63,472 bases of DNA from the NCBI GenBank assembly GCA_029012125.1, contig JAQXLM010000024.1:1-63472 (forward strand). Reading direction: 5' to 3'. Positions within the stretch are counted from its first letter, which is position 1, and each line of letters starts with the position of its first letter. Positions 24,719 to 33,247 of the stretch are shown here, piece by piece. The DNA is from Eubacteriaceae bacterium (GTDB lineage: Bacteria > Bacillota > Clostridia > Peptostreptococcales > Anaerovoracaceae). The notes below the pieces were generated by a model, which ran no database searches, was not told the DNA's origin, and saw only the letters and a list, made by a program, of their open reading frames with translations. Position numbers and translations under genes: made by a program.

Positions 24719-25054
24719 ATGATTGTAAAAGATATTGCATCCCTGGAGGGGATTACCACAGTAATAGAAGGCGACGCTATGGATAGAGAAATCAGCGAGG
24801 TTTACTGCTGTGATCTCTTAAGTGTTGCCATGGGTGGAGCACCTGAAGGCAGCTGCTGGTGCACTGTGATGGCTAACATGAACACCCTTGCTGTTGCTGC
24901 TCTTGCAGATTGTGCATGCATAGTTCTTTGCTGCAATGCAAAATGTGACGACAATATGCTTATGAAAGCCAAAAATGAGGGCATTACTGTTTTCTCCACC
25001 GAGCTTCCTGTTTTTAAAGCTGCTCTGGAAGTTCATAGAGCTATTGAAGGATAA
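24719..25054 (+). CDS. Second DRTGG domain protein
   Basis: A 111-residue protein related in build to the one at 22578-22940 (MIVKDIASLEGITTVIEGDAMD; LLSVAMGGAPEGSCWCTVM). It is unusually rich in cysteine (LADCACIVLCCNAKCDD), which could bind metal or report redox state. The ATG follows the HydS-like stop by one base, with AAGGAGGAAT upstream. The function is unknown. Pairing of two DRTGG proteins around a HydS-like protein suggests a complex. Confidence 0.72.
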   Translation: MIVKDIASLEGITTVIEGDAMDREISEVYCCDLLSVAMGGAPEGSCWCTVMANMNTLAVAALADCACIVLCCNAKCDDNMLMKAKNEGITVFSTELPVFKAALEVHRAIEG

Positions 25055-25060
25055 AATAAA

Positions 25061-25780
25061 ATGAGTAAACTCGCGTATGACATGCATTTACACTCATGCC
25101 TGTCACCATGTGGCGATGACGATATGACACCTGCTATGATTTGTGGTATGGCAAAGGTAATCGGACTGGATCTGATAGCTTTGACCGACCACAACACATG
25201 CGGGAACTGCCCGGCATTTGCAGAGGCTGCAGAATTCTACGGTCTGACTGCAATATGCGGAATGGAGCTTACCACCCTGGAGGAAGTACACGTGCTTTGC
25301 TACTTCTATACACTGGAGGATGGTATGAAATTCAGCGAGTATGTCCATGATCATATTCCGGACATTAAGAATAAGAGCTCCATATTCGGACACCAGTATG
25401 TTGTAGATGCACAGGATGAGATTATCAGAGAAGAGGATAAGCTTCTTATTTCAGCAACAGATATTCCTCTTTCTCAGGTGGATTCTCTTCTGCAAAGCTA
25501 CAACGGAATAATGGTTCCGGCTCATATAAATAAAACTTCTACAAGTCTGCTGTCAAACCTTGGTGTAATACCGGAGGACAGCACCTTTGTCTGCGCTGAG
25601 GTGGCACATCCTGAGGATGTGGAAGGTCTAAGAAGGGACAATCCATATCTGGAAAAGTGTAAAATAATATCCAGCTCAGATGCTCACACTCTCAATGATA
25701 TTCAGGAACCTATCAGATTTCTGGAAGTGGAGGAAAACAGCGTGAAGTCTGTTTTGGATAGTTTAATAAAAAAAGAATAA
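25061..25780 (+). CDS. PHP domain metal-dependent phosphoesterase
   Basis: A 239-residue PHP-family hydrolase. Metal ligands are visible in YDMHLHSCLSPCGDDD (near residue 6), LIALTDHNTCGN (near 45), CGMELTT, VPAHINKTS and the final SSSDAHTLND. PHP proteins hydrolyse phosphoesters such as histidinol phosphate, AMP-type or 3',5'-bisphosphate substrates; the target here is unknown. It ends the hydrogenase operon. No strong ribosome site is seen (AAGGAT overlaps the previous stop), so translational coupling is likely. Confidence 0.82.
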   Translation: MSKLAYDMHLHSCLSPCGDDDMTPAMICGMAKVIGLDLIALTDHNTCGNCPAFAEAAEFYGLTAICGMELTTLEEVHVLCYFYTLEDGMKFSEYVHDHIPDIKNKSSIFGHQYVVDAQDEIIREEDKLLISATDIPLSQVDSLLQSYNGIMVPAHINKTSTSLLSNLGVIPEDSTFVCAEVAHPEDVEGLRRDNPYLEKCKIISSSDAHTLNDIQEPIRFLEVEENSVKSVLDSLIKKE

Positions 25781-25863
25781 AACAGCGTGTGTGAATGAAG
25801 TGCGGTGACCCCAAAAGTCTAACCTTTTGGGGTCAGTTCAATCTCACGCTGTTTTTATTTTTT
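25779..25863 (+). terminator. Large two-part terminator of the hydrogenase operon
   Basis: An outer 11-bp stem (AAAACAGCGTG / CACGCTGTTTT, 25779-25789 with 25845-25855) encloses an inner perfect 12-bp stem (TGACCCCAAAAG / CTTTTGGGGTCA, 25806-25817 with 25824-25835). A T-rich tail follows. The A-run at the left also makes it usable from the other strand. Confidence 0.92.
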
Positions 25864-25869
25864 TGAAAT

Positions 25870-25918
25870 AAACAGTATATAACAGTTGACAACTGTTTAA
25901 GACTGTTATATACTGTTT
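25870..25918. promoter_or_regulatory. Multi-half-site operator of the GntR/ABC operon
   Basis: A perfect 17-bp inverted repeat (arms 25870-25886 and 25902-25918) encloses a second dyad, AACAGTTG-A-CAACTGTT (25881-25897). Five half-sites, AACAGT at 25871 and 25881 and ACTGTT at 25892, 25902 and 25912, recur every 10-11 bp, so all face the same side of the helix. The array covers the whole promoter of the GntR gene, which points to autorepression. Confidence 0.8.
25886..25914 (+). promoter_or_regulatory. Promoter of the GntR/ABC operon
   Basis: TTGACA (25886-25891), a 17-bp spacer and TATACT (25909-25914), buried inside the operator repeats. Confidence 0.9.
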
Positions 25919-25937
25919 ACAAGACGGAGGTAAAGAA

Positions 25938-26309
25938 ATGAATATAATTTTAAACAACGCTTCCATGATACCAATATACGAGCAACTGGTTAACCAGATA
26001 AAGAGTCAGATTATCGAAGGTAGGATAACTGATGCAGAGCCATTGCCCTCTGTCAGAGCTCTTTCCGGTACACTGAAAATCAGTGCACTGACGGTAAAAA
26101 AAGCTTATGACAAGCTGGAGGAGGATGGATTTGTCGTAACGGTACACGGGAAAGGAACCTATGTCGCTCCCACTAACCATTCATTAGCAATGGAAGCAAG
26201 ACGTAAAGCTGTGGAGGAGGACTTTGCCAAAGCATTGGAAAAGGCTCGGACTGTAGGCATGAGTGTCGAAGAAATTCGACAGATTATAGATATTTTATTG
26301 GAGGATTAA
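25938..26309 (+). CDS. GntR family regulator, YtrA subfamily
   Basis: A 123-residue regulator. A winged helix-turn-helix (PIYEQLVNQIKSQIIEGRI...LPSVRALSGTLKISALTVKKAY) is followed by a short C-terminal dimerisation helix region, as in YtrA proteins (about 120-130 residues). Members repress an adjacent ABC transporter until cell-wall stress or an antibiotic is sensed. Its own promoter is covered by inverted repeats, and the ABC genes follow within 3 bp, so autoregulation of the whole operon is likely. Confidence 0.92.
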   Translation: MNIILNNASMIPIYEQLVNQIKSQIIEGRITDAEPLPSVRALSGTLKISALTVKKAYDKLEEDGFVVTVHGKGTYVAPTNHSLAMEARRKAVEEDFAKALEKARTVGMSVEEIRQIIDILLED

Positions 26310-26312
26310 GAA

Positions 26313-27158
26313 ATGATATCCGTAAAGAACATTACTAAACACTATGATGATTTTTCATTAAACATCACCTTTGATATTCCTAAGGGATGCATTACCGGTC
26401 TTATCGGAAAGAACGGAGCCGGTAAGAGTACAGCAATTAAAACCATTCTCGGACTCGTTAGTCCCGACAGCGGCAGCGTTAATGTTCTGGGAAAGACTCC
26501 TATGGAGCTTTCTAATGAAGATAAGCAGAAAATAGGAGTAGCCCTTTCGGATTCAGGCTTCAGCGGATATCTGACCGTAGGCGATGTCAGCAAGATTATG
26601 GATAAGATGTATGATGACTTTGATAAGGTTGAATTCTCACGAAGCTGCAGAGAGTACGGTCTGCCGGAAAACAAGATGATTCAGAAGTTTTCAACAGGAA
26701 TGAAGGCAAAGCTAAGGGTGCTGGTTGCCCTTAGCCACAAGGCAGAACTGCTTATCATGGATGAGCCGACGGCAGGAATGGATGTAGAGGCGAGAAATGA
26801 AATTCTGGATATTATTCGCGGGTATCTGGAAGAAAATGAAGAATGTGCTGTGCTGATAACATCCCACATAGCCACAGACCTGGAAGGCATCTGTGATGAC
26901 ATCTACCTGATTCACAACGGAAAGATTATACTTCACGAAGACACAGATGTTGTTCTGTCAGATTACGGAGTTCTGAAAGTGGATGAAGATAAATTCTCAG
27001 GGCTGGACCGGGAGGCAATCCTTTCCTTCAGAAAGGAATCCTACGGTTATAGATGCCTGACTAATCAGAAACAGTATTATATTGAAAACTATCCGGGAAT
27101 GGTAATCGAGAATTGTGGAATCGATGACATTATCCTGTTAATGACTGGAGGTAAATAA
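26313..27158 (+). CDS. ABC transporter ATP-binding protein (YtrB-like)
   Basis: A 281-residue ATPase. Walker A is GLIGKNGAGKSTAIKTILG, the signature region is FSTGMKAKLRVLVAL, Walker B is LLIMDEPTAGMD and the switch His is in LITSHIATDLE. The C-terminal 70 residues are a variable regulatory tail. It pairs with the permease that follows and is controlled by the GntR regulator before it. In YtrBC-like systems the pump responds to cell-envelope antibiotics; the substrate here is unknown. Confidence 0.93.
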   Translation: MISVKNITKHYDDFSLNITFDIPKGCITGLIGKNGAGKSTAIKTILGLVSPDSGSVNVLGKTPMELSNEDKQKIGVALSDSGFSGYLTVGDVSKIMDKMYDDFDKVEFSRSCREYGLPENKMIQKFSTGMKAKLRVLVALSHKAELLIMDEPTAGMDVEARNEILDIIRGYLEENEECAVLITSHIATDLEGICDDIYLIHNGKIILHEDTDVVLSDYGVLKVDEDKFSGLDREAILSFRKESYGYRCLTNQKQYYIENYPGMVIENCGIDDIILLMTGGK

Positions 27159-27159
27159 A

Positions 27160-27798
27160 ATGAGAGGATTAATACAGAAGGACTTATGCCTGGTTTTACA
27201 GAGAAGCCGTGTTCTTGTTGTTATAATCGGAATCGGTGCATTGATGGGTATGTCCACGGATGGATCTTTTGTTATCGGATTTTTGACAATGATTTGTGCT
27301 ATTCTCACAGTAGGAACCATTTCCTATGATGAATTTGACAACGGATACCCGTTTATAATGACTCTGCCTATTACGAGAAAAACCTATGTGGACAGCAAGT
27401 ATGTTTTCTGTCTGATGGGCGGTCTGGTCGGTTGGATTATCTCACTGGTTATCTATTTTATCTGCATGATAGTTAAAGGTAACACAATTACAATATCAAG
27501 TATAGCTGAAACAGCTGCTTTTATTCCGGTACTGGTACTGTTAATAGCTTTGCTTCTTCCTATGCAGCTCAAGTATGGTGCAGAAAAGAGCAGAGTGGTA
27601 ATCATTGCAGTAGGCGGCACCGCATGGGCACTTGGATATTTCGTACTGAGCAATCTGCCGAACAGTATGAAACCGGAAGCTTTCTTTACGGGACTGAGTG
27701 ACACTGTAATAACCGTTGCTCTTGTGGTAATATGCATCATTCTGCTTGCTGTTTCCTATTTTGCAAGCCTGCATATCATGGAAAAGAAAGAGTATTAA
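27160..27798 (+). CDS. ABC-2 type permease
   Basis: A 212-residue membrane protein with six predicted helices and a cytoplasmic loop holding ITRKTYVDSKYV between the first helices, typical of ABC-2 permeases. It starts one base after the ATPase gene, with GGAGG at the end of that gene, so the two are coupled. It forms the membrane part of the GntR-controlled transporter. A terminator follows. Confidence 0.85.
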   Translation: MRGLIQKDLCLVLQRSRVLVVIIGIGALMGMSTDGSFVIGFLTMICAILTVGTISYDEFDNGYPFIMTLPITRKTYVDSKYVFCLMGGLVGWIISLVIYFICMIVKGNTITISSIAETAAFIPVLVLLIALLLPMQLKYGAEKSRVVIIAVGGTAWALGYFVLSNLPNSMKPEAFFTGLSDTVITVALVVICIILLAVSYFASLHIMEKKEY

Positions 27799-27857
27799 TC
27801 AGGGATATTAGAACAACAGAACATATCAAAAGGGGAAGAACATAGAGGGTAAAATAT

Positions 27858-27887
27858 AAGGGTGCGGCCATTGGTCGCACCCTTTAG
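27858..27887. terminator. Rho-independent terminator between convergent operons
   Basis: A 12-bp stem AAGGGTGCGGCC / GGTCGCACCCTT (one G-U pair) with loop ATT. Only a short T run follows on the plus strand (CCCTTTAG), and the minus-strand side is also AT-rich. It sits between the ABC permease and the convergent FtsX-like gene. Confidence 0.75.
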
Positions 27888-27899
27888 TGATATCCGGTA

Positions 27900-30875
27900 T
27901 TATTCTATGCTCTTCAGTGACTCTGTCATGCTGATGTTATCAAGCTTTCGCTTCATCACCACATTTACGATAAAAGCGAATACGAAGGTCATTATGACTG
28001 ACATGATGTAGCTCATTACTGTTATTCTTACATCGAAAGAAATCATGTCGACGTTAATCTGAAGTATGATGAACTCCAGAAGCAGGCGACCGACTACCAG
28101 TCCAACAAGTGCACTTACCGCTGTAAGAAGCACGTTTTCACGGAATACATAAGAGGATGTTTCTCTGGACCTGAATCCCAGAACCTTTATGGTAGCTATC
28201 TCTCGAATTCTCTCCGTGATGTTGATATTGGTCAGATTATACAGCACAATAAAGGCCAGCATGCCGGCAGATACTATTACCAGAATAACGATGTAATTAA
28301 GGCTCTTCATCATATTGTTTATACGATCTCGCATATCGTTGTTAACTGATACTGCCGCAACCATGTTATTATCCAGAATCTTTGCAGCAGATTTCTGGAT
28401 ATAGCCCTCTGTATCTTCCGGTAGATTATCTGAATCGGCTGCACTAAAGCATCTTACGAAGGCAGTCTTTACATCAGGTTTAGCACCAAAGCCCTTTTCA
28501 TAGGTAGAAGGAGTCATGTAGACGTAGTTGTAAATGAAGTTTTCACATATTCCGCTTACTGTTACCGTCATTTCATGCATATCCTGGTCACGAAGGGTGA
28601 TGGTATCGCCAATGCTTATATCATAGGTTCTCGAAAGCTTTTTGCAGATTACCGCTTCACCTTCCTTTGGATATTCGATGTGTTCGTATGCCTTGTCATG
28701 AAGGTCAACGAATCTTTCAAAGGTCTCATTGTCACCGTCAGCCGCGATAATGGAAACTGACTTAACCTTGTCATTAACTATCAGTTCACCGCTGCTCTGG
28801 CTGAGAAATATTATCTCATCATAGTTAGATGAAGTTTTTCTTGTAAATCTGCGCTGACGCTGGTCATCCATATTCTTATCAAAGGTGATAGAGTAGTCGA
28901 AGGTCTGAATCTCATCAAACTGATAGTTTACAATATTCTGAATGGAATCACGGATACCGAAGCCTGCAACCAGCAGTGCAGTGCATCCGCTTATCCCCAG
29001 AATCATCATCAGAAATCTCTTCTTATATCTGAAAACGTTTCTCAGAGAAACCTTCTGCAGGAATCCCAGTCTGTTCCAGATGAAGGATACTCTTTCCAGC
29101 AGAATACGCTTACCGTTCTTTGGCGCCTTTGGTCTGATAATCTGTGCCGGAACATCCCGGAACTCTCCTATAACCGAAATAAGGGTTGAGCCCATGGAGC
29201 AAATCAAAGCAGCCAGAAGAGTAGCCAGTCCAAGCTTCCAGTTTATTACATACAGGATATGTGAGTTGAAGTCATACATCATTCCGTAGCATTTCCAGAT
29301 TACCATAGGGAATATATACGATCCGGCAAAGAAACCGATAACCGCGCCTACAAAAGCAGCACTTCCGGAATAGAACAGGTATTTTCCCATAACTGAAAGG
29401 TTACTGTAGCCCAGAGCCTTAAGTACACCTATCTGAGTTCTCTGTTCATCAACCATTCTGGTCATAGTAGTCATGCATACCAGAGCCGCAACCAGGAAGA
29501 AGAACAGAGGGAAAACCTTTGCAATTCCGTCTACGATTTCCGAGTCATTTTCAAAACAGGCATAGCCTACATTGGTATTTCTGTCCAGAACAAAGGTCTC
29601 AGCTTCTTCAATATCCTTAATATCCTGCAGAGCCTCGTCCAGCTCATCCTTGGCATCGTCTAATTCCTTTTTGGCTTTGGCAAACTCCCGGTCTGCTTCA
29701 GCCAGTCCGTCCAGGTATTCGGCTTCCCCATCATTCAGGTCTTTTTCTTTTTTCGCCAGTTCACTGCGACCTGCTTCAATATCATCAAGACCTTCATTTA
29801 CCGCAGCCAGGTTGGCCTGGATGCCCTGTTTTTGGGCCTGAAGCTGGTCCGTAGGCTGACCGTAAGCCTCAGCTTCCGCAATGCCCTGGTTTACCTGTTC
29901 CAGTGCAGCCTCCAGGTCCTGTTTATTCTTTTTCAATGTAGCTTCATTATCATCAAGCTCTTTCTCAGCCTTGGATATTTGGGATTTACCGTCTTCTATT
30001 TCGATGCGGGCATCCTCCAGCTCGGCATAGGCCTCAGCCCGCTCTTCCTTGTATTCAGCCAGACCATCGTCATATTCTTTCTTGGCATCCTTCCACTCAT
30101 CCATGGCTTCATCCACGATACGTTTATGCCTGTCAGCTCCAACGGTGGTCAAAGTCTCTTCAATGGTATCTTCAGTGGCATCTATGTAATACTTGTACTC
30201 GTCGGAGTAAATCATATAGTCTTTCTTCAGACCGATATAAACCTCAGTATAATAATCTGTATCAAAGCTGTTAAGGTTCAGATATGCAAAACCACTGACT
30301 GTACCGTTTCCAAGAGATGTGGTTCCTCTCTCAAAATTCAGATAGATAGGGGATACAACCGTACCTACAATTTTCAGTTTTTTCTTTTTAAACAAATCCA
30401 GTGTGTCCTTATCGTTTCTATCAGACAGGACAAGGCTTTTTCCTATCACATCATCGCTGAACTGGTAGTCAATTACACATTCGTCAGAGGACTTGGGCAT
30501 GCGTCCGCTCATAAGACAAAGGCTGTTTACATCATCTGTGATGGAATGAAACTTAAGCACCTTGTCCTCATCGCCTCCGCTGAAGTGATAGAGAGCATCG
30601 GTACTTACAGAGGGCTGAGCCGATTTCACCTCAGGAGCCTCTGACAGTTTTTCAATGTCCACATCCTCAAAGCCCAGGGTGGAAACCAGTCTGTAATCGA
30701 AAAGATTCTGTTCCTCCAGATAACGGTCGGTGGTTTTTACCATAGCTTCCTGCGTTACCTTAAGACCGGAGAAAAAGCCTACTCCAAGGGCTACAATGGC
30801 AAGAATGGCAAGATAACGTCCAAGACTGGATTTTATTTCACGAAAAGTCGATTTCTTTAACATAATATTTACCAT
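27900..30875 (-). CDS. FtsX-like ABC permease with a long coiled-coil insertion
   Basis: A 991-residue MacB/FtsX-family permease. One helix lies near the N-terminus (SLGRYLAILAIVALGVGFFSG). A large extracytoplasmic region of about 430 residues follows, of which roughly residues 255-430 are a charged heptad-rich coiled coil (KKEYDDGLAEYKEERAEAYA). The remainder carries two sets of FtsX helices separated by a second MacB-like periplasmic domain. The ATPase gene lies immediately upstream and overlaps by 7 bp. Such pairs export peptides or lipids or act mechanically on the envelope. The start could be 12 bp later (MLKKSTF); neither start has a clear ribosome site, so coupling is likely. Confidence 0.9.
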   Translation of the reverse strand: MVNIMLKKSTFREIKSSLGRYLAILAIVALGVGFFSGLKVTQEAMVKTTDRYLEEQNLFDYRLVSTLGFEDVDIEKLSEAPEVKSAQPSVSTDALYHFSGGDEDKVLKFHSITDDVNSLCLMSGRMPKSSDECVIDYQFSDDVIGKSLVLSDRNDKDTLDLFKKKKLKIVGTVVSPIYLNFERGTTSLGNGTVSGFAYLNLNSFDTDYYTEVYIGLKKDYMIYSDEYKYYIDATEDTIEETLTTVGADRHKRIVDEAMDEWKDAKKEYDDGLAEYKEERAEAYAELEDARIEIEDGKSQISKAEKELDDNEATLKKNKQDLEAALEQVNQGIAEAEAYGQPTDQLQAQKQGIQANLAAVNEGLDDIEAGRSELAKKEKDLNDGEAEYLDGLAEADREFAKAKKELDDAKDELDEALQDIKDIEEAETFVLDRNTNVGYACFENDSEIVDGIAKVFPLFFFLVAALVCMTTMTRMVDEQRTQIGVLKALGYSNLSVMGKYLFYSGSAAFVGAVIGFFAGSYIFPMVIWKCYGMMYDFNSHILYVINWKLGLATLLAALICSMGSTLISVIGEFRDVPAQIIRPKAPKNGKRILLERVSFIWNRLGFLQKVSLRNVFRYKKRFLMMILGISGCTALLVAGFGIRDSIQNIVNYQFDEIQTFDYSITFDKNMDDQRQRRFTRKTSSNYDEIIFLSQSSGELIVNDKVKSVSIIAADGDNETFERFVDLHDKAYEHIEYPKEGEAVICKKLSRTYDISIGDTITLRDQDMHEMTVTVSGICENFIYNYVYMTPSTYEKGFGAKPDVKTAFVRCFSAADSDNLPEDTEGYIQKSAAKILDNNMVAAVSVNNDMRDRINNMMKSLNYIVILVIVSAGMLAFIVLYNLTNINITERIREIATIKVLGFRSRETSSYVFRENVLLTAVSALVGLVVGRLLLEFIILQINVDMISFDVRITVMSYIMSVIMTFVFAFIVNVVMKRKLDNISMTESLKSIE

Positions 30876-31573
30876 TCAATTTCTTCAACAGGGATAATGT
30901 TCTGATTCTCTTCAACAGAGGATACAAGACCGTTCTTTATGTGGACGATTCTGTCGGCCATTGCTGTCAGAGCACTGTTATGGGTAATGATTACAACCGT
31001 CATTCCTGTTTTTTTACTTGTATCCTGAAGCAGCTTCAGGATTGCTTTACCTGTGTTGTAGTCAAGTGCACCTGTTGGCTCGTCACAAAGAAGCAGCTTG
31101 GGGTTCTTGGCAAGAGCTCTGGCAATGGCGACTCTCTGCTGTTCGCCACCGGAAAGCTGTGCAGGGAAGTTATTCAGTCTGTGGGACAATCCTACATCCT
31201 CCATAACCTGCCTCTCGTCCAGTGGATTTTCACAAATCTGTGTTGCCAGAGAAACATTTTCCAGAGCGGTCAGATTCTGGACCAGATTATAGAACTGGAA
31301 AACGAAACCGATATCGTATCTTCGGTAATCGGTAAGCTGTTTTTTCGAGTATTCCGAAATAACATTTCCGTCCAGGATTACAGACCCGGAGGTGAGGGTA
31401 TCCATGCCTCCCAAAATGTTTAGAAGAGTGGTTTTTCCTGCACCGGAGGCACCTACTATTACACAGATTTCACCTTTTTGGATATCAAAGGAAACATCTC
31501 TGAGGGCCTCGATTTCAACCTCACCCATTTTATATACTTTTCTTACATTCTTTAGTTCAACAAAAGCACTCAT
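30869..31573 (-). CDS. ABC transporter ATP-binding protein (MacB/LolD type)
   Basis: A 234-residue ATPase. Walker A is [19 protein letters not shown]-loop region [19 protein letters not shown], signature [15 protein letters not shown], Walker [13 protein letters not shown], and switch His in [14 protein letters not shown]. It powers the FtsX-like permease whose start it overlaps. It is divergent from the phosphoesterase gene. Confidence 0.94.
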   Translation of the reverse strand: MSAFVELKNVRKVYKMGEVEIEALRDVSFDIQKGEICVIVGASGAGKTTLLNILGGMDTLTSGSVILDGNVISEYSKKQLTDYRRYDIGFVFQFYNLVQNLTALENVSLATQICENPLDERQVMEDVGLSHRLNNFPAQLSGGEQQRVAIARALAKNPKLLLCDEPTGALDYNTGKAILKLLQDTSKKTGMTVVIITHNSALTAMADRIVHIKNGLVSSVEENQNIIPVEEIEW

Positions 31574-31634
31574 TATTGATCACTCCGTTTATTATTTTAT
31601 GTATCTCATTCTAACACAATCCGTTAAATCTCGC

Positions 31635-31663
31635 TAGATAAAGACGAAAAAAGGTGGTATAAT
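31635..31663 (+). promoter_or_regulatory. Candidate promoter of the phosphoesterase operon
   Basis: Perfect -10 TATAAT (31658-31663) with a weak -35 TAGATA (31635-31640) 17 bp upstream. It would give a leader of about 20 nt with GGGGGG just before ATG 31690. Confidence 0.55.
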
Positions 31664-31689
31664 ATTTGTTAGATTTACGGGGGGATTTT

Positions 31690-32523
31690 ATGAGAAGAAG
31701 AGGATGTTTAACAGGCTGCCTGGGAGGATGCCTGAATTTTATTATTTTCATATGTGTGATTGTTGGCGTATGGTATCTGGGAACATATACTCTGAAAACC
31801 AACAGCATTACAATTGAAAGCGACAAGATTGCAAGCGATATTACATTTGTCCAGATTACAGATCTGCACGGAAGTGAGTTCGGTAAGGACAATTCAGAGC
31901 TTATTGCAAGAATTGAGGAGGCTGAGCCTGACTTCATTATTTCAACAGGAGATATGTACACCCACTGGTCATCCAAGGGAAAGGACACAGCAGTTGCTTT
32001 GCTCGGTGCGCTGGCTGAACGCTATCCGGTTTATTCCGTATGCGGAGAGCATGATAATGATAACGAGTATGAAGAAAGGCTGGAGAATGCGGGGGTAGAT
32101 GTACTGGACTACGAATCCCGTGATATATATGTGGGAGAATCCATGGTCAGACTTTATGGTATTACTAACGCATACTATTCCGATACCTTTGACCTGACAA
32201 GAGAGTTCAGCTTTGATAAGAGTGTCTATAATATTCTGGCAGCACATATCTGTAACCCTGACGCCTTTGCCGATGCCGGTCTGGATCTGACCGTATCCGG
32301 AGACAGTCACGGAGGACAGATAAGAATTCCGTACTACGGAGCTTTGATAAATCAGGGTGTATTTCTGCCTGAAACCAAGGAGGGTAAGGCAAAGTATACC
32401 AAGGGACTGTACAAGGTCTCCAACACCGATGTGTTTATTTCCGGAGGACTGGGCAATTATCCTGTTCCAATCAGATTTTTAAATTTACCTGAAGTTGTTG
32501 TATTTCATTTGAAAGGGGAGTGA
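31690..32523 (+). CDS. Membrane-anchored metallophosphoesterase (YkuE-like)
   Basis: A 277-residue protein with one N-terminal membrane anchor (about residues 13-35) and a calcineurin-like phosphoesterase domain outside the membrane. Metal-binding motifs are QITDLHGSEFG, ISTGDMYTH, CGEHDND, AAHICNP and SGDSHGGQIRIP. The canonical N of GNHE is replaced by E in the third motif (CGEHD), which is common in this branch. The start at 31690 is set by the GGGGGG site. It leads an operon with thioesterase and MATE genes, spaced 7 bp and overlapping. The substrate is unknown; envelope lipid headgroups are possible. Confidence 0.85.
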   Translation: MRRRGCLTGCLGGCLNFIIFICVIVGVWYLGTYTLKTNSITIESDKIASDITFVQITDLHGSEFGKDNSELIARIEEAEPDFIISTGDMYTHWSSKGKDTAVALLGALAERYPVYSVCGEHDNDNEYEERLENAGVDVLDYESRDIYVGESMVRLYGITNAYYSDTFDLTREFSFDKSVYNILAAHICNPDAFADAGLDLTVSGDSHGGQIRIPYYGALINQGVFLPETKEGKAKYTKGLYKVSNTDVFISGGLGNYPVPIRFLNLPEVVVFHLKGE

Positions 32524-32530
32524 TTGACTC

Positions 32531-33247
32531 ATGCGATTCAGCAGAGAATATGAAATAGGATGTCACGATGTAGATTTTAACAATAACATTAAGCCCTCTC
32601 TTATACAGAGATATATGATGGATACTGCAGACCATCAGATGAGAGAGAGAAGACCCTCAGGCGAGGATCTTCTGGAGATGAAGAAGGCTTTTATCATGAC
32701 CAGGATCTATATAGAGATAACAGGTCAGTTACATACATACGACAGAATTAAGGCAGACACATGGAGCTGTCCGACTAAGGGAGCGACCTTTAACAGATGC
32801 TTTGAACTTCACCGTGACGGAGTGTCTATGGCAAAGGCTCACAGCATGTGGGCTTTGATTGATACGGAAACGGGAAAGGTGTGCAGACCTAAGGAGGTTG
32901 ACATTTCCGCCTATGAGCATGAAGAGGCTCTGGAACTGGATATGCCTGCCAAGTTCAAAATGCCGAAGGATATTGAGTTTCATATGGTTGGAACCAAGAA
33001 GGTTCTTTACAGTGAGACCGACCAGAACAGACATTTGAACAATACTTACTATGGGGATATACTATGGAGCTATATTCCTGATATTTGTGATAAGGAACTG
33101 ACCTCAGTTCTGATTCAGTATCACCATGAGGCCCCTCTGGATGGAGTAATGGATATTCACATGGGCAAAATGGACGACAATCATTACTGCTTTAAAACCT
33201 TTGTTGAAGGCAGTTTAAACGTGGAGGCTGTTTTTGGAATTAGATAA
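32531..33247 (+). CDS. Acyl-ACP thioesterase
   Basis: A 238-residue double hot-dog protein of the bacterial FatA-like acyl-ACP thioesterase family, which releases free fatty acids from acyl carrier protein. The N-terminal half has REYEIGCHDVDFNNNIKPS, and the second half carries the conserved TDQNRHLNNTYYGD region with the catalytic Asn-His residues. It lies 7 bp after the phosphoesterase gene and overlaps the MATE gene by 14 bp. Confidence 0.88.
   Translation: MRFSREYEIGCHDVDFNNNIKPSLIQRYMMDTADHQMRERRPSGEDLLEMKKAFIMTRIYIEITGQLHTYDRIKADTWSCPTKGATFNRCFELHRDGVSMAKAHSMWALIDTETGKVCRPKEVDISAYEHEEALELDMPAKFKMPKDIEFHMVGTKKVLYSETDQNRHLNNTYYGDILWSYIPDICDKELTSVLIQYHHEAPLDGVMDIHMGKMDDNHYCFKTFVEGSLNVEAVFGIR

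Noticed and set aside
29832-30644. A 270-codon open frame on the plus strand opposite the FtsX-like gene
   Set aside because: It lies wholly antisense to the coiled-coil and N-terminal part of a well-supported 991-residue protein, has no good ribosome site, and its translation is low-complexity (Phe/Leu/Ser-rich), as expected for the reverse of an acidic coiled coil.
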